Part shown: piece by piece, positions 22,165 through 33,579 of the stretch | How the letters are laid out: each line of letters opens with the position of its first letter | Numbering within the stretch: the first letter of the stretch is position 1 | NCBI RefSeq assembly: GCF_041146395.1 | Contig: NC_091009.1 | Location: forward strand, 3,738,501-3,802,500 | DNA: 64,000 nt | Origin: Eulemur rufifrons | Taxonomy: Eukaryota; Chordata; Mammalia; Primates; Lemuridae | Reading direction: 5' to 3' | Translations under genes and position numbers: made by a program | The notes under the pieces: model-generated | What the model was told of the DNA's origin: nothing | What the model saw: the letters and a program-made list of their open reading frames with translations, nothing else | Databases searched by the model: none

Positions 22165-23720
22165 ATAAACTCTACACCTCACCCAAAACTCTAACCCTGA
22201 AAATAACGTTTAACCCTGATTCTATTGCTCACCTTAGAATGTAAACCTCACTGAAACCTGAACTTTAACCTCTTATCCTAACGTTAATGCATAACCCATT
22301 TCCTGAGAACAACCCCTATCCCATAATTCTACCCCTATCTCCTAGTCATCACTGTGACACCTAATCCCTAACCCTAATTCTAAACCGCTAACCCTAACCG
22401 TAACCCTACCTACAACCCTAACACTGACAGTAACCCTTACTTCTAACCCCAACGCTATGCCTCACAAAAACCCTAACCCTTCACCCTAACCCCTAAGCCT
22501 TACCCTAACCCATAACCCTAATTCTAATCCTAACCATTAAACCTAACGCTAGCTCTTAAAGCTAACCCTAAACCTTACCCTCACGACTAGACCTAACCCT
22601 GACACTAACCTAACACCTAACCCTAACCAGAACGCCTAAAGCTAACCCTGAACCCTATCCCTAACCCTAGCAGTAAACTTTAACCCTAAACCTAAGCCCA
22701 ACCCGTAACCCTAATCCTATCCTTTTACCCTAAAACTAACCCCTAAACCTAACCCCTATACCTCACCCTAACTCTAACCCCAATCCTAATTCTAACCATA
22801 CCCCTTCATAAAACACTAACTCCTAACCGCTAACCCTAACACTAACCAAAAACCCTAATCACTAATCCCTAACCCTAACGCTTAACCTTTACCCTAACCG
22901 TTAACCCTCACCCTAAATCTTAACACTGACCCTAACCTTAACCTTTAACTCTAAGCCTAACCCTTAACCCTACAGTAAGGAAGACCCTTAATGCTAATGG
23001 GATCCCTTATCCCTAACCCTAACACTACAGCTAAAAATAACCCTAACCTTGGATCCTTAAACCTAACCCCTAACACTTACTTTAACCCCAAACCCTAACC
23101 CTAATCCTAAGCATTAAACCTAACCCTATCTCTTAACCCTAACGCTAGCCCTTACCCTAACGCCTAGATCTAACCCTAAATCTAACCTACCGCCTAATCC
23201 TAACCTTAAGCCCTAATGCTAACACTAACCCTGAACCCTAAACCTAACCCTAACACTGATCCTTCACTATATCCCTAACCCCTAAGCCTAATCCTAACTG
23301 TTAACCCTCACCCTAACACTTAAACTGGACCATAACACTAAACATTAACCCTAACACTAAACTTTAACCCTAACCATAAGCCCAACACTTAACCCTAATC
23401 CTATCCCTTAACCCTAAGCCTAACCCTAACCCCTAACCCTAAACCTAACCCTAACCCCAACCCTAACCCTTAATCTTGACCCTTACCATTAACCCTCACA
23501 CTAACCCTAATCCTAATCTTTAACCATAAAGCTAACACTGAAGCCTAACCCTGTGTCAAACGCTAAACCCAAACCTTAACCCTAACCCTCAAACTTAACC
23601 ATAAACCTAACTGTAACTGTTAAACCTAACACTAACCTCTAACGCTAACCCCTAACCCTAAGACCCCACCTTAACACTAACCCTAACCCTAAACATTATC
23701 ATAATCCTACCCCTAAATCT

Positions 23721-23920
23721 AATTCTCGGACTTCTTGCTTTCTTAGAGTTTAGAAAGCCTAAAATCCTCCCATGCCATGAGTAAAAGGGGGCTCTGCAGC
23801 TCTCTCTTGCATGAAACCAGGAGCCCATACCTAGCGTATGATAGAGTGGGTTCCCAGGGAAATCCCATCCCCGTAACCCCAGCCACCCGCCCAGTGCAGA
23901 CAGAGCCTGTACGCTAAATA
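23721..23920 (-). repeat. Type I'' box, reverse
   Basis: CCATGAGTAAAAGGGGGCTC is the reverse complement of the I'' signature at 11.6 and 15.7 kb; also AAACCAGGAGCCCATACC. It has a private CAGCTCTCTCTTGCATG change. Confidence 0.83.
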
Positions 23921-24250
23921 TAAACACTACCCCTAACAGATAACCCTCACCCTGAACATAGCACCTGACCCTGATCCTATTGCTCACCTTAAAACATAAA
24001 CCTCCCCGTAACCCTACCTTATCCCCTTATCTTAACGTTAATGCATAACACACTGAGAAGGAGCCCTATCCCATAATTCTAATCCTAACCCCTAGCCATA
24101 ACCGTAACACCTCATCCTTAATTCTAAAATGCCAACCCTAACCTTCACCCTACCAACAACCCTAACCCTAACCCTAATCCCTAACCCTAAGCCCTCACCC
24201 TATCACTAATCCTCATCCCTAAACCGTACCATAATACTAACTCTAAATCT

Positions 24251-24446
24251 AACTCTCAGACTTCTTGCTTTCTCAGAGTTTTGAAAGCCTACAATCCTAC
24301 TAAGCCATGCATGAAAGCCCGCTCTGCCACAGTATCCTGCATGAAACCCAGAGGCCCATACACTGCGTACGATAGAGTGGGTTCCCAGCGACCATCACAG
24401 ACCCCTAACTTCGCCTCCTAGTGCATACAGGGCCTGTGCCCTAAGC
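24251..24446 (-). repeat. Type I' box, reverse
   Basis: GCCATGCATGAAAGCCCGCT, AACCCAGAGGCCCATACACT and CCCAGCGACCATCACAGACC. The I'' to I' distance (0.53 kb) equals that on the + arm. Confidence 0.85.
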
Positions 24447-25213
24447 ACAAACCCTACCCCTCACCCATAACCCTAACCCGAAACATAACACCTGACCCTG
24501 ATCCTACTGTCCACCTTAACACGTAAACCTCACCGTAACCCTAACTTTAACCCCTTATATTAACGATAATGCATGACACCCTGAGAACAAGCCCTATAGC
24601 GTAATTCTAACCCTAACTCCTAGCCATAACCGTAACACCTAATCCCTAATTCTGAAACGCCAACCCTAACCTTAATCCTACCAACAACACTAACACTAAC
24701 TCTAAACACTTACCCTAACCCTACACCTAAAAGTAACCCTAACCATTGATACTTAGTCATAACCCCTAAACCTTAACCCTAACCCTTCACGCTAATCCCA
24801 ATCCTAACCATTAAACATAACCCTACTTAACTCTACCCCTAACCTATACCTTAATGCCTAGAGATCTAACCCCAACACTGACCTACAGTTAACACTAACC
24901 TTAACCCCTGATCCTAACCTTAAACCTGAACTATAAAACTAACCCTTAACCCTAACCCTATCCCTAACCCCCTAACCTTAACCCTAAATGTTAAGCCTCA
25001 CCCTAACACTTAACCCTGACTCTAAGCCTAAACTTTAACCCTAACACCTAACCCTAACGCTAACCCCAACCCTAAACCTAATCCTGGCCCCCGAACCCAG
25101 ACTTAACACCTAACCCCTAACACTAACTCTAACCCTAACCACTAATCCCTAGCACCTGACCCTGACTCGAAACCTAATCCCTAACTCGAAACCCCTGACC
25201 CCAAACCTATCCC

Positions 25214-25402
25214 TAATTCTCACACTAATTCCATTTCCAGAGTGAAGCAAGCCTACAATACAGCCATGCCATGTGTGAGATGAGGCTCCGCCTGAGTCCT
25301 GCATGTAGGTCCTGTCCCAAGGCCCAGGGAATGATGTTGTGCTTTCGTGGTGACTCCGACCACACCCCTCTCACCGTAGATTAACGAGGTCCAGTGCCCT
25401 TA
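25214..25402 (-). repeat. Type II box, reverse
   Basis: TTCTCACACTAATTCCATTT, GCCATGTGTGAGATGAGGCT, GGGAATGATGTTGTGCTTTC and CACACCCCTCTCACCGTAGA. It is the reverse complement of the 18.2-kb version. Confidence 0.85.
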
Positions 25403-25927
25403 AACTGACCACTAAAGCTAAGCCCTACCACCAACCCTAACCCCTGACCCTGAACCTAAGCCCCGAGCCTAAAGCCCAAAACTAACTCTAAACACTTACC
25501 CTAAACCTAATCCCTAACCCTAATGCTAACCCCTAGAGGTAACCCTAACCGTGAACAGTAAACCTAACCCTAACCTCTAACACAAACCCTAACACATAAC
25601 TCTAACCCTAAAACTAACCCTAACGCTTAACCCTGAACCTAAACCCTATCTCTAACCCTTAACCTTAACCTTAACCGTTAACTCTCATGCTAACCTTTAA
25701 TCCCAACCCTAATCCTAATCTTCAACCCTAAACCTAACACAACCCTAACCATGTACCAAACCCTAACCCCTCATCTTAACCCTATCTGCAAACCTCAACA
25801 CTAAAACGAACTGTAACTGTTAAACCTAACAGTAACCTTTAACCCTAACCCTAATCTGTAACCCTATCCCGTCACCATAACACTACACTTCATCCTGAAC
25901 CCTAACCATAATCCTAACCCTAAATCT

Positions 25928-26127
25928 AATTCTCAGACTTCTTGCTTTCTTAGAGTTTAGAAAGCCTGCAATCCTCCCATGCCATGCTTGAAAGGAGGCT
26001 CTACCACTGTGTCCTGCATGAAAACCACGGGCCCATACCCAGAGTCCGATACAGCGGGTTCCCGGTGACAATCCCAGCCCCGTAACCTCCCCCCAGCTTC
26101 ATGCAGACAGGGCCCGTGCGCTAAGCA
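25928..26127 (-). repeat. Type I box, reverse
   Basis: CCCATGCCATGCTTGAAAGG and GTTCCCGGTGACAATCCCAG. A stretch is missing between CCCCCAGCTTC and ATGCAGACAGGGCCCGTGCG compared with other copies. Confidence 0.83.
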
Positions 26128-26679
26128 TAAACAATACCTATAACAGATAACCCTAACCCTGAACATAGCACCTAACCCTGTTCCTATTTCTCCCCTTAAC
26201 ACGTAAACCTCACCGTGTTCCTAATTTTAACCTCTTATCGTAACGTTAATACATAAACCATTCCCTGAAAACCTCCCCTATCCAAAAATTCTAACCCTAT
26301 CTCCTAGTCATAAGTGTAACACCTAATCCCTAACCCTAATTCTCAACCACTAAGCCTAACCGTAACGCTGCCTACAACCCTAACACTGACAGGAACCCTT
26401 AGTTCTAAACTCAACGCTATGCCTAACAAAAGCCCTAACCCTTCACCCTTCACCCTAACCCCTACGCATTACCCGAACCCTTAACCGTAATGCTAATCCT
26501 AACCATTAAACCTAACCCTGGCTCTTAAGCTAACCCTAAACCTAACCCTCACGACTAGACCTAACCCTGACACTAACCTAACACCTAACCCTAACCAGAA
26601 CGCCTAAAGCTAACCCTGAACCTTATCCCTAACCCTAGCAGTAAACTTTAACCCTAAACCTAAGCCCAACCCATAACCC

Positions 26680-27460
26680 TAATCCTATCCTTTTACCCTA
26701 AAACTAACCCCTAAACCTAACCCCTATACCTAACCCTAACTCTAATCCCAATCCTAATTCTAACCATACCCCTTCATAAAACACTAACTCCTAACCGCTA
26801 ACCCTAACACTAACCAAAAACACTAATCACTAATCCCTAACCCTAACGCTTAACCTTTACCCTAACCGTTAACCCTCACGCTAATTCTTAACACTGACCC
26901 TAACCTTCACTTTTAACTCTAAGCCTAGCCCTTAACGCTACAGTAAGGAAGACCCTTAATGCTAATGGTATCCCTTATCCCTAACCCTAACACTACAGCT
27001 AAAAATAACCCTAACCTTTGATCCTTAAACCTAACCACTAACACTTACTTTAACCCCAAACCCTAACCTAACCCTTAACCCTAATCCTATCCTTTTACCC
27101 TAAGCCTAACCCCTAAACCTAACCCTAACACTAACCCAAATCCTAATTCTAACCATACCCCTTCATAAAACACGAACTCCTAACCCTAACACTTACCAAA
27201 AACCCTAATCGCTAATCCCTAACCCTAACGCTTAACCTTTACCGTAACCATTAACCCTCACCCTAACCCTTAACACTGACCCTAACCTTAACCTTTAATC
27301 TAAGCCTGACTCTTAACCCTAACAGTAAGGAAAACCCTTACGCCAATCTTATCCCTTATCCCTAAACCTAACACTACAGCTAAAAATAACCCTAACCTTT
27401 GATCCTTAAACCTAACCCCTCACACTTAACCCCAAACCCTAACCCTAATCCTAAGCATTA
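26680..27460 (-). repeat. 389-bp local tandem duplication
   Basis: The block containing CCCCTTCATAAAACAC occurs at 26,769 and again at 27,158 (389 bp). The context is the same both times: AATCCTATCCTTTTACCC before it, and CCTTTGATCCTTAAACC about 250 bp after it. It explains why the next box is 2,231 bp away instead of ~1,870. Confidence 0.8.
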
Positions 27461-28158
27461 AACCTAACCCTATCTCTTAACCCTTACTCTAACGCTTAGA
27501 TCTAACCCTAAATCTAACCTACCACCTAATCCTAACCTTAAGCCCTAATGCTAACTCTAAACCCTGAACCCTAAACCTACCCGTAACCCTTAACACTAAC
27601 CCTATCTATAAACCTTAACCCTGACCCTAACCATTACCCGCACCCAAACATTTAACCCTGACCCTAACCCTAATCCTTAACGATAACCCTAACACTAAAC
27701 CCTAACCCTAAGCTCAACACTTAACCCTAATCCTATCCCTTAACCCTAACCCAAACTCTAACCCTAATGCTACCCCTAAACGTAACCCTAACCATGAACA
27801 GTAAACCTAATCCTAACCTCTAACACAAACCATGGCACATAACTCTAACCCTAAAACTAACCCTAACCCTAACGCTAACGCTAACTCTTAACCTTAACCC
27901 TAAGCGTTAACTCTCACACTAACCTTTAATCCTAACCCTAATCCTAATCTTCAACCATAAACCTAACACTTAACCCTAACCCTGTACCAAACCCTAACCC
28001 CTCATCTTTACCCTAACCGTAAACCTCAACCCTAAACCAAAGTGTAACTGTTAAATCTAAGAGTAACCTTTAACCCTAACCCTAATCCCTAACCCTAAGC
28101 CCTCACCCTAACACTAAACTTCATCCTTAACCCTAACCAGAATCCTAACCCTAAATCT

Positions 28159-28352
28159 AATTCTCAGACTTCTTGCTTTCTTATAGTTTAGAAAGCCTGC
28201 AATCCTCCCATGCCATGCGTGAAAGGACGCTCTGCCAGTGTCCTGCCTGAAACCCAGAGGCCCATACAGAGCGTGCGATAGAGTGGGTTCCCAGCGACCA
28301 TCACAGACACCTAACTTTGCCTCCTAGGGCATACAGGGCCCGTGCCCTAAGC
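28159..28352 (-). repeat. Hybrid type I / I' box
   Basis: The left half is type I (GAAAGCCTGCAATCCTCCCA, ATGCGTGAAAGGA). The right half is type I' (AACCCAGAGGCCCATACAGA, CCCAGCGACCATCACAGACA, CCTAACTTTGCCTCCTAGGG). The switch lies in the central GTGTCCTGC-TGAAACCCA stretch common to both. Confidence 0.85.
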
Positions 28353-29116
28353 ATAAACCCTACCATTCAACCATAACCCTAACCCAGAACATAACACACA
28401 ACCCTGATCCTACTGCTCACCTTAACAGGTAAACCTCACCGTAACCCTAACTTTAACCCGATATCTTAACGTTAATGCATGACACCCTGAGAACAAGCCC
28501 TATACCGTCATTCTAACCCTAACTCCTAGCCATAACCGTAACACCTAATCCCTAATTCTGAAATGCCAACCCTAACCTTAACCCGACCAACAACACTAAC
28601 ACTAACCCTAACCTCTTACCCTAAACCTACGCCTAAAAGTAACCCTAACGGTTGATCCTTAGTCATAACCCCTAACCTTAACCCTAACCCTTAACCCTAT
28701 TCCCAATCCTAACCATTAAACATAACCCTAACACTTAACCCTAACCCTAACCTTTACCCTAATGCCTAGAGATCTAACCCCAACACTGACCTACAGTTAA
28801 CACTAACCCCAACCCCTAATGCTAAACATAAACCTGAACCATACTTCTAACCCTTAACTCTAACACTATCCCTAACCCCTAAGCTTAACCCCAACTGTTA
28901 ACCCTCTAACCCTCACCCTGATACCTAACCCTCTCCCTTAACCCTAACCCCTAACCCTAACGCTAACTCCAACCCTAAATCTTACCCTGGCGCCCTAACC
29001 CAGACTTAACACCTAACCCCTAACACTAACTCTAACCCTAACCACTAATCCCTAGCACCTAACCCTGACTCGAAACCTAACCCCTAACTCGAAATCCCTA
29101 ACCCCAACCCCAACCC

Positions 29117-29304
29117 TAATTCTCACACTACTTCCATTCCCAGAGTGAAGCAAGCCTACAATACAGCCATGCCATGTGTGAGATGAGGCTCCGACTGAGT
29201 CGTGCATGGAGGTCCTGTCCCAAGGCCCAGGGAATGATGTTGTGCTTTCGTGATGACTCCGACCGCACCCCTCTCACCTTAGATTAACCAGGTGTTGTGC
29301 CCTT
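29117..29304 (-). repeat. Type II box, reverse
   Basis: TTCTCACACTACTTCCATTC, GCTCCGACTGAGTCGTGCAT and GGGAATGATGTTGTGCTTTC. Nearly the same as the boxes at 25.2 and 32.9 kb. Confidence 0.85.
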
Positions 29305-29424
29305 TAACTCACCGCTAAAGCTAGGCCGTACCACCGACCCTAACCCCTGACCCTGAACCGAAGCCCCGAGCCTAAAGCCCAACACTAACTCTAAACCCTT
29401 ACCCTAAAACTAATCCCTAACCCT

Positions 29425-29915
29425 AATGCTAAACCCTAAACGTAACCCTAACCGTGAACAGTAAACCTAACCCTAACCTCTAACACAAACCATAGCACAT
29501 AACTCTAACCCTAAAACTAACCCTAACCCTAACAGTAAACCCTAACTCTAAACCTTATCCCTAAGCGTTAAATCTCATGCTAACCTTTAATCCTAACCCT
29601 AATCCTAATCTTCAACCCTAAACCTAACACTTAACCCTAATCCTATCCCTTAACCCTAACCTTAACCCTAATGCTAAACCCTAAACGTAACCCTAACCGT
29701 GAACGGTAAACCTAACCCTAACCTCTAACACAAACCATAGCACATAACTCTAACCCTAAAACTAACCCTAACCCTAAGAGTAAACCCTGAGCGTTAACTC
29801 TAACGCTAACCTTTAATCCTAACCCTAATCCTAATCTTCAACCCTAAACCTAACACTTAACCCTAAATGTCTACCAAACCCTAACCCCTCATCTTAACCC
29901 TAACCGTAAATCTCA
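29425..29915 (-). repeat. 245-bp local tandem duplication
   Basis: AAACCCTAAACGTAACCC with its following CACAAACCATAGCACATAAC occurs at 29,431 and 29,676 (245 bp). The II-to-I distance here (0.93 kb) exceeds the ~0.70 kb seen at 25.2-25.9 and 32.9-33.6 kb by about this amount. Confidence 0.8.
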
Positions 29916-30045
29916 ACCCGAAACCGAACTGTAACCGTTAAACCTAAGAGTAACCTTTAACCCTAACCCTAATCCCTAACCTTAAGCCCTCACCCTAACA
30001 CTAAACTTCATCCTTAATCCTAACCATAATCCTAACCCTAAATCT

Positions 30046-30247
30046 AATTCTCAGACTTCTTGCTTTCTTAGAGTTTAGAAAGCCTGCAATCCTCCCATGC
30101 CATGCGTGAAAGGAGGCTCTACCACTGTGTCCTGCATGAAACCCACGGGCCCATACCCAGAGTATGATACAGTGGGTTCCCGGGTACAATCCCAGCCCCC
30201 TAAACTCCCCCCGCCCGCCTAATGCAGACAGGGCCCGTGTGCTAAGC
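30046..30247 (-). repeat. Type I box, first of the array form
   Basis: First box with the array signature TTCCCGGGTACAATCCCAGC and CTAAACTCCCCCCGCCCGCC. The boxes closer to the junction have GGTGACAATCCC instead. Confidence 0.87.
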
Positions 30248-31914
30248 ATAAACAATACCTTTAACAGATAACCCTAACCCTGAACATAACACCCAACCCT
30301 GTTCCTATTTCTCCCCTTAACACGTAAACCTCACCGTGCGCCTAACTTTAACCTCTTATCCTAACGTTAATGCATAACCCATTCCCTGAGAACAACCCCT
30401 ATCCCATAATTCTAACCCTATCTCCTAGTCATCACTGGAACACCTAATCCCTAACCCTAATTCTAAACCGCTAACCCTAACCGGAACCCTACCTACAACC
30501 CTAACACTGACAGTAACCCTTACTTCTAACCCCAACGCTATGCCTAACAAAAACCCTAACCCTTCACCCAAACCCCTAAGCCTTATGCTAACCCTTAACC
30601 CTAATCCTAATCCTAACCATTAAACCTAACCCTAGCTCTTAAAGCTAACCCTAAACCTTACCCTCACGACTAGACCTAACCCTGACACTAACCTAACACC
30701 TAACCCTAACCAGAACCCCTAAAGCTAACCCTGAACCCTATCCCTAACCCTAGCAGTAAACTTTAACCCTAAACCTAAGCCCAACCCATAACCCTAATCC
30801 TATCCTTTTACCCTAAAACTAACCCCTAAACCTAACCCCTATACCTAACCCTAACTCTAACCCCAATCCTAATTCTAACCATACCCCTTCATAAAACACG
30901 AACTCCTAACCTCTAACCCTAACACTAACCAAAAACCCTAATCACTAATCCCTAACCCTAATGCTTAACCTTTACCCTAACCGTTAACCCTCACCCTAAT
31001 TCTTAACACTGACCCGAACCTTAACCTTTAACTCTAAGCCTAACCCTTAACCCTACAGTAAGGAAGACCCTTAATGCTAATGGGATCCCTTTTCCCTAAC
31101 CCTAACACTACAGCTAAAAATAACCCTAACTTTGATCCTTAAACCTAACCCCTACACTTACTTTAACCCCAAACCCTAACCCTATTCCTAAGCATTAAAC
31201 CTAACCCTATCTCTTAACCCTAACTCTAGCCCTTACCCTAACGCCTAGTTCTAACCCTAAATCTAACCTCCCGCCTAATCCTAACCTTAAGCCCTAATGC
31301 TAACTCTAACCCTGAACCCTAAACCTACCCGTAACCCTTAACACTAACCCTATCCGTGAACCTTAACCCTGACCCTAACCATTACCCGCACCCAAGCATT
31401 TAACCCTGACCCTACCCCTAATACTTAATGATAACCCTAACACTAAACCCTAACCCTAAGCCCAACACTTAACCCTAATCCTATCCCTTAACCCTAACCC
31501 TAACCCTAACCCTAATGCTAACCCCTAAACGTAACCCTAACCGTGAACAGTAAACCTAACCCTAACCTCTAACACAAACCATAGCACATAACTCTAACCC
31601 TAAAACTAACCCTAACCCTAACCCTAACCCTAAACCCTAACTCTTAACCTTAACACTAAGCGTTAACTCTCACGCTAACCTTTAATCCTAACCCTAATCC
31701 TAATCTTCAACCCTAAACCTAACACTTAACCCTAACCCTGTACCAAACCCTAACCCCTCATCTTAACCCTAACCTTAAACCTCAACCCTAAACCAAAGTG
31801 TAACCGTTAAATCTAAGAGTAACCTTTAACCCTACCCATAATCCCTAAGCCTAAGCCCTCACCCTAACAGTAAACTTCATCCTTAACCCTAACCATAACC
31901 CTAACCCTAAATCT

Positions 31915-32110
31915 AATTCTCAGACTTCTTGCTTTCTTAGAGTTTAGAAAGCCTGCAATCCTCCCACGCCATGCGTGAAAGGAGGCTCTGCCACAGTGTC
32001 CTGCATGAAACCCAGAGGCCTATACACTGCGTGTGGTAGAGTGGGTTCCCAGCGACCATCACAGACACCTAACTTTGCCTCCTAGGGCATACAGGGCCCG
32101 TGCCCTAAGC
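31915..32110 (-). repeat. Hybrid type I / I' box, second copy
   Basis: Left half type I (CTTAGAGTTTAGAAAGCCTG, CATGCGTGAAAGGAGGCTCT), right half type I' (AACCCAGAGGCCTATACACT, CCCAGCGACCATCACAGACA). It lies 3,756 bp from the hybrid at 28,159, so both probably come from one event followed by duplication of the unit. Confidence 0.85.
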
Positions 32111-32872
32111 ATAAACCCTACCCCTCACCCATAAGCCTAACCCACAACATAACACCTAACCCTGATCCTACTGTTCACCTTAACAGGTAAACCTCACCAT
32201 AACCCTAACTTTAACCCCATATCTTAACGTTAATGCATGACACCCTGAGAACAAGCCCTATACCGTCATTATAACCCTACCTCCTAGCTATAACCGTAAC
32301 ACCTAATCCCTAATTCTGAAGCGCCAACCCTAACCTTAACCTGACCAACAACACTAACACTAACCCTAACCCCTTACCCTAACCCTACGCCTAAAAGTAA
32401 CCCTAACCTTTCATCCTTTGTCATAACCCCAACCTAACCCTAACCCTTAACCTATTCCCAATCCTAACCATTAAACAGAACCCTAACTCTTAACCCTAAA
32501 CCTAACCTTTACCCTAATGCCTAGAGATCTAACCCCAACACTGACCTACAGTTAACACTAACCCCAACCCCTAATGCTAACCTTAAACCTGAACCAAGCT
32601 CCTAACCCTTAACCCTAACACTATCCCTGACCCCTAAGCCTAACCCCAACTGTTAACCCTCTAACCCTCACCCTGAATCCTAACCCTAACCCTTAACCCT
32701 AACCCCTAACCCTAACGCTAACTCCAACCCTAAACCTTACCCTGGCCCCCTAACCCAGACTTAACACCTTACCCCTATCACTAACTCTAACCCTAACCAC
32801 TAATCCTTAGCACCTAACCCTGACTCGAAACCTAACCCCTAACACGAAAAACCCTAACCCCAACCCCAACCC

Positions 32873-33060
32873 TAATTCTCACACTACTTCCATTCCCAGA
32901 GTGAAGCCAGCCTACAATACAGCCATGCCATGTGTGAGATGAGGCTCCGCCTGAGTCCTGCATGGAGGTCCTCTCCCAAGGCCCAGGGAATGATGTTGTG
33001 CTTTCGTGGTGACTCCGACCGCACCCCTTTCACCGTAGATTAACCAGGTCCAGTGCCCTT
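32873..33060 (-). repeat. Type II box, last one in the window
   Basis: GCCATGTGTGAGATGAGGCT, GGGAATGATGTTGTGCTTTC and CGACCGCACCCCTTTCACCG. I find no type II box anywhere to the right of this. Confidence 0.85.
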
Positions 33061-33579
33061 AAACTGACCTCTAAAACTAAGCCCTACCACCAACGCTAAC
33101 CCCTGACCCTCAAACTAAGCCCCGAGCCTAAAGCCCTACATTAACTCTAGACCCTTACCCTAAACCTAATCCATAACCCTAATGCTAACCCCTAAACCCA
33201 ACCCTAACCGTGAACAGTAAACCTAACCCTAACCCCTAACAGAAACCATAGCACATAACTCTAACCCTAAATCTAACCCTAAGCCTAACCGTAAACCCTA
33301 ACTCTTAACCTTAACCCTAAGCGTTAACTCTCACGCTAACCTTTAATCCTAACCCTAATCCTAATCTTAAACCCTAAACCTAACACTTAACCCTAAACGT
33401 CTACCAAACCCTTACCCCTCATCTTAACCCTAACTGTAAACCTCAACCCGAAACCAAAGTGTAACCGTTAAACCTAAGAGTAACCTTTAACCCTAACCCT
33501 AATCCCTAACCCTGAGCCCTCACCCTAACACTAAACTTCATCCTTCACCCTAACCATAATCCTAACCCTAAATCTAATT

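Larger units (their letters stand above)
21335..33575 (-). repeat. Degenerate CCCTAA repeats with rearranged box order
   Basis: The G-rich strand is now on -. Read on that strand towards the junction, the boxes run I (33.6), II (32.9), hybrid (31.9), I (30.0), II (29.1), hybrid (28.2), I (25.9), II (25.2), I' (24.3), I'' (23.7), I (22.0) and truncated II (21.4). The unit nearest the junction keeps the I-II-I'-I'' order of the + arm. The two outer units have a hybrid box in place of I' plus I''. The stretches between boxes are diverged CCCTAA hexamers with no gene visible. Confidence 0.9.

Noticed and set aside
9928..33060. Boxes as intact transposons or terminal repeats.
   Set aside because: No inverted termini, target-site duplications or transposase-like frame. 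The boxes are always in the same orientation as the hexamers around them.
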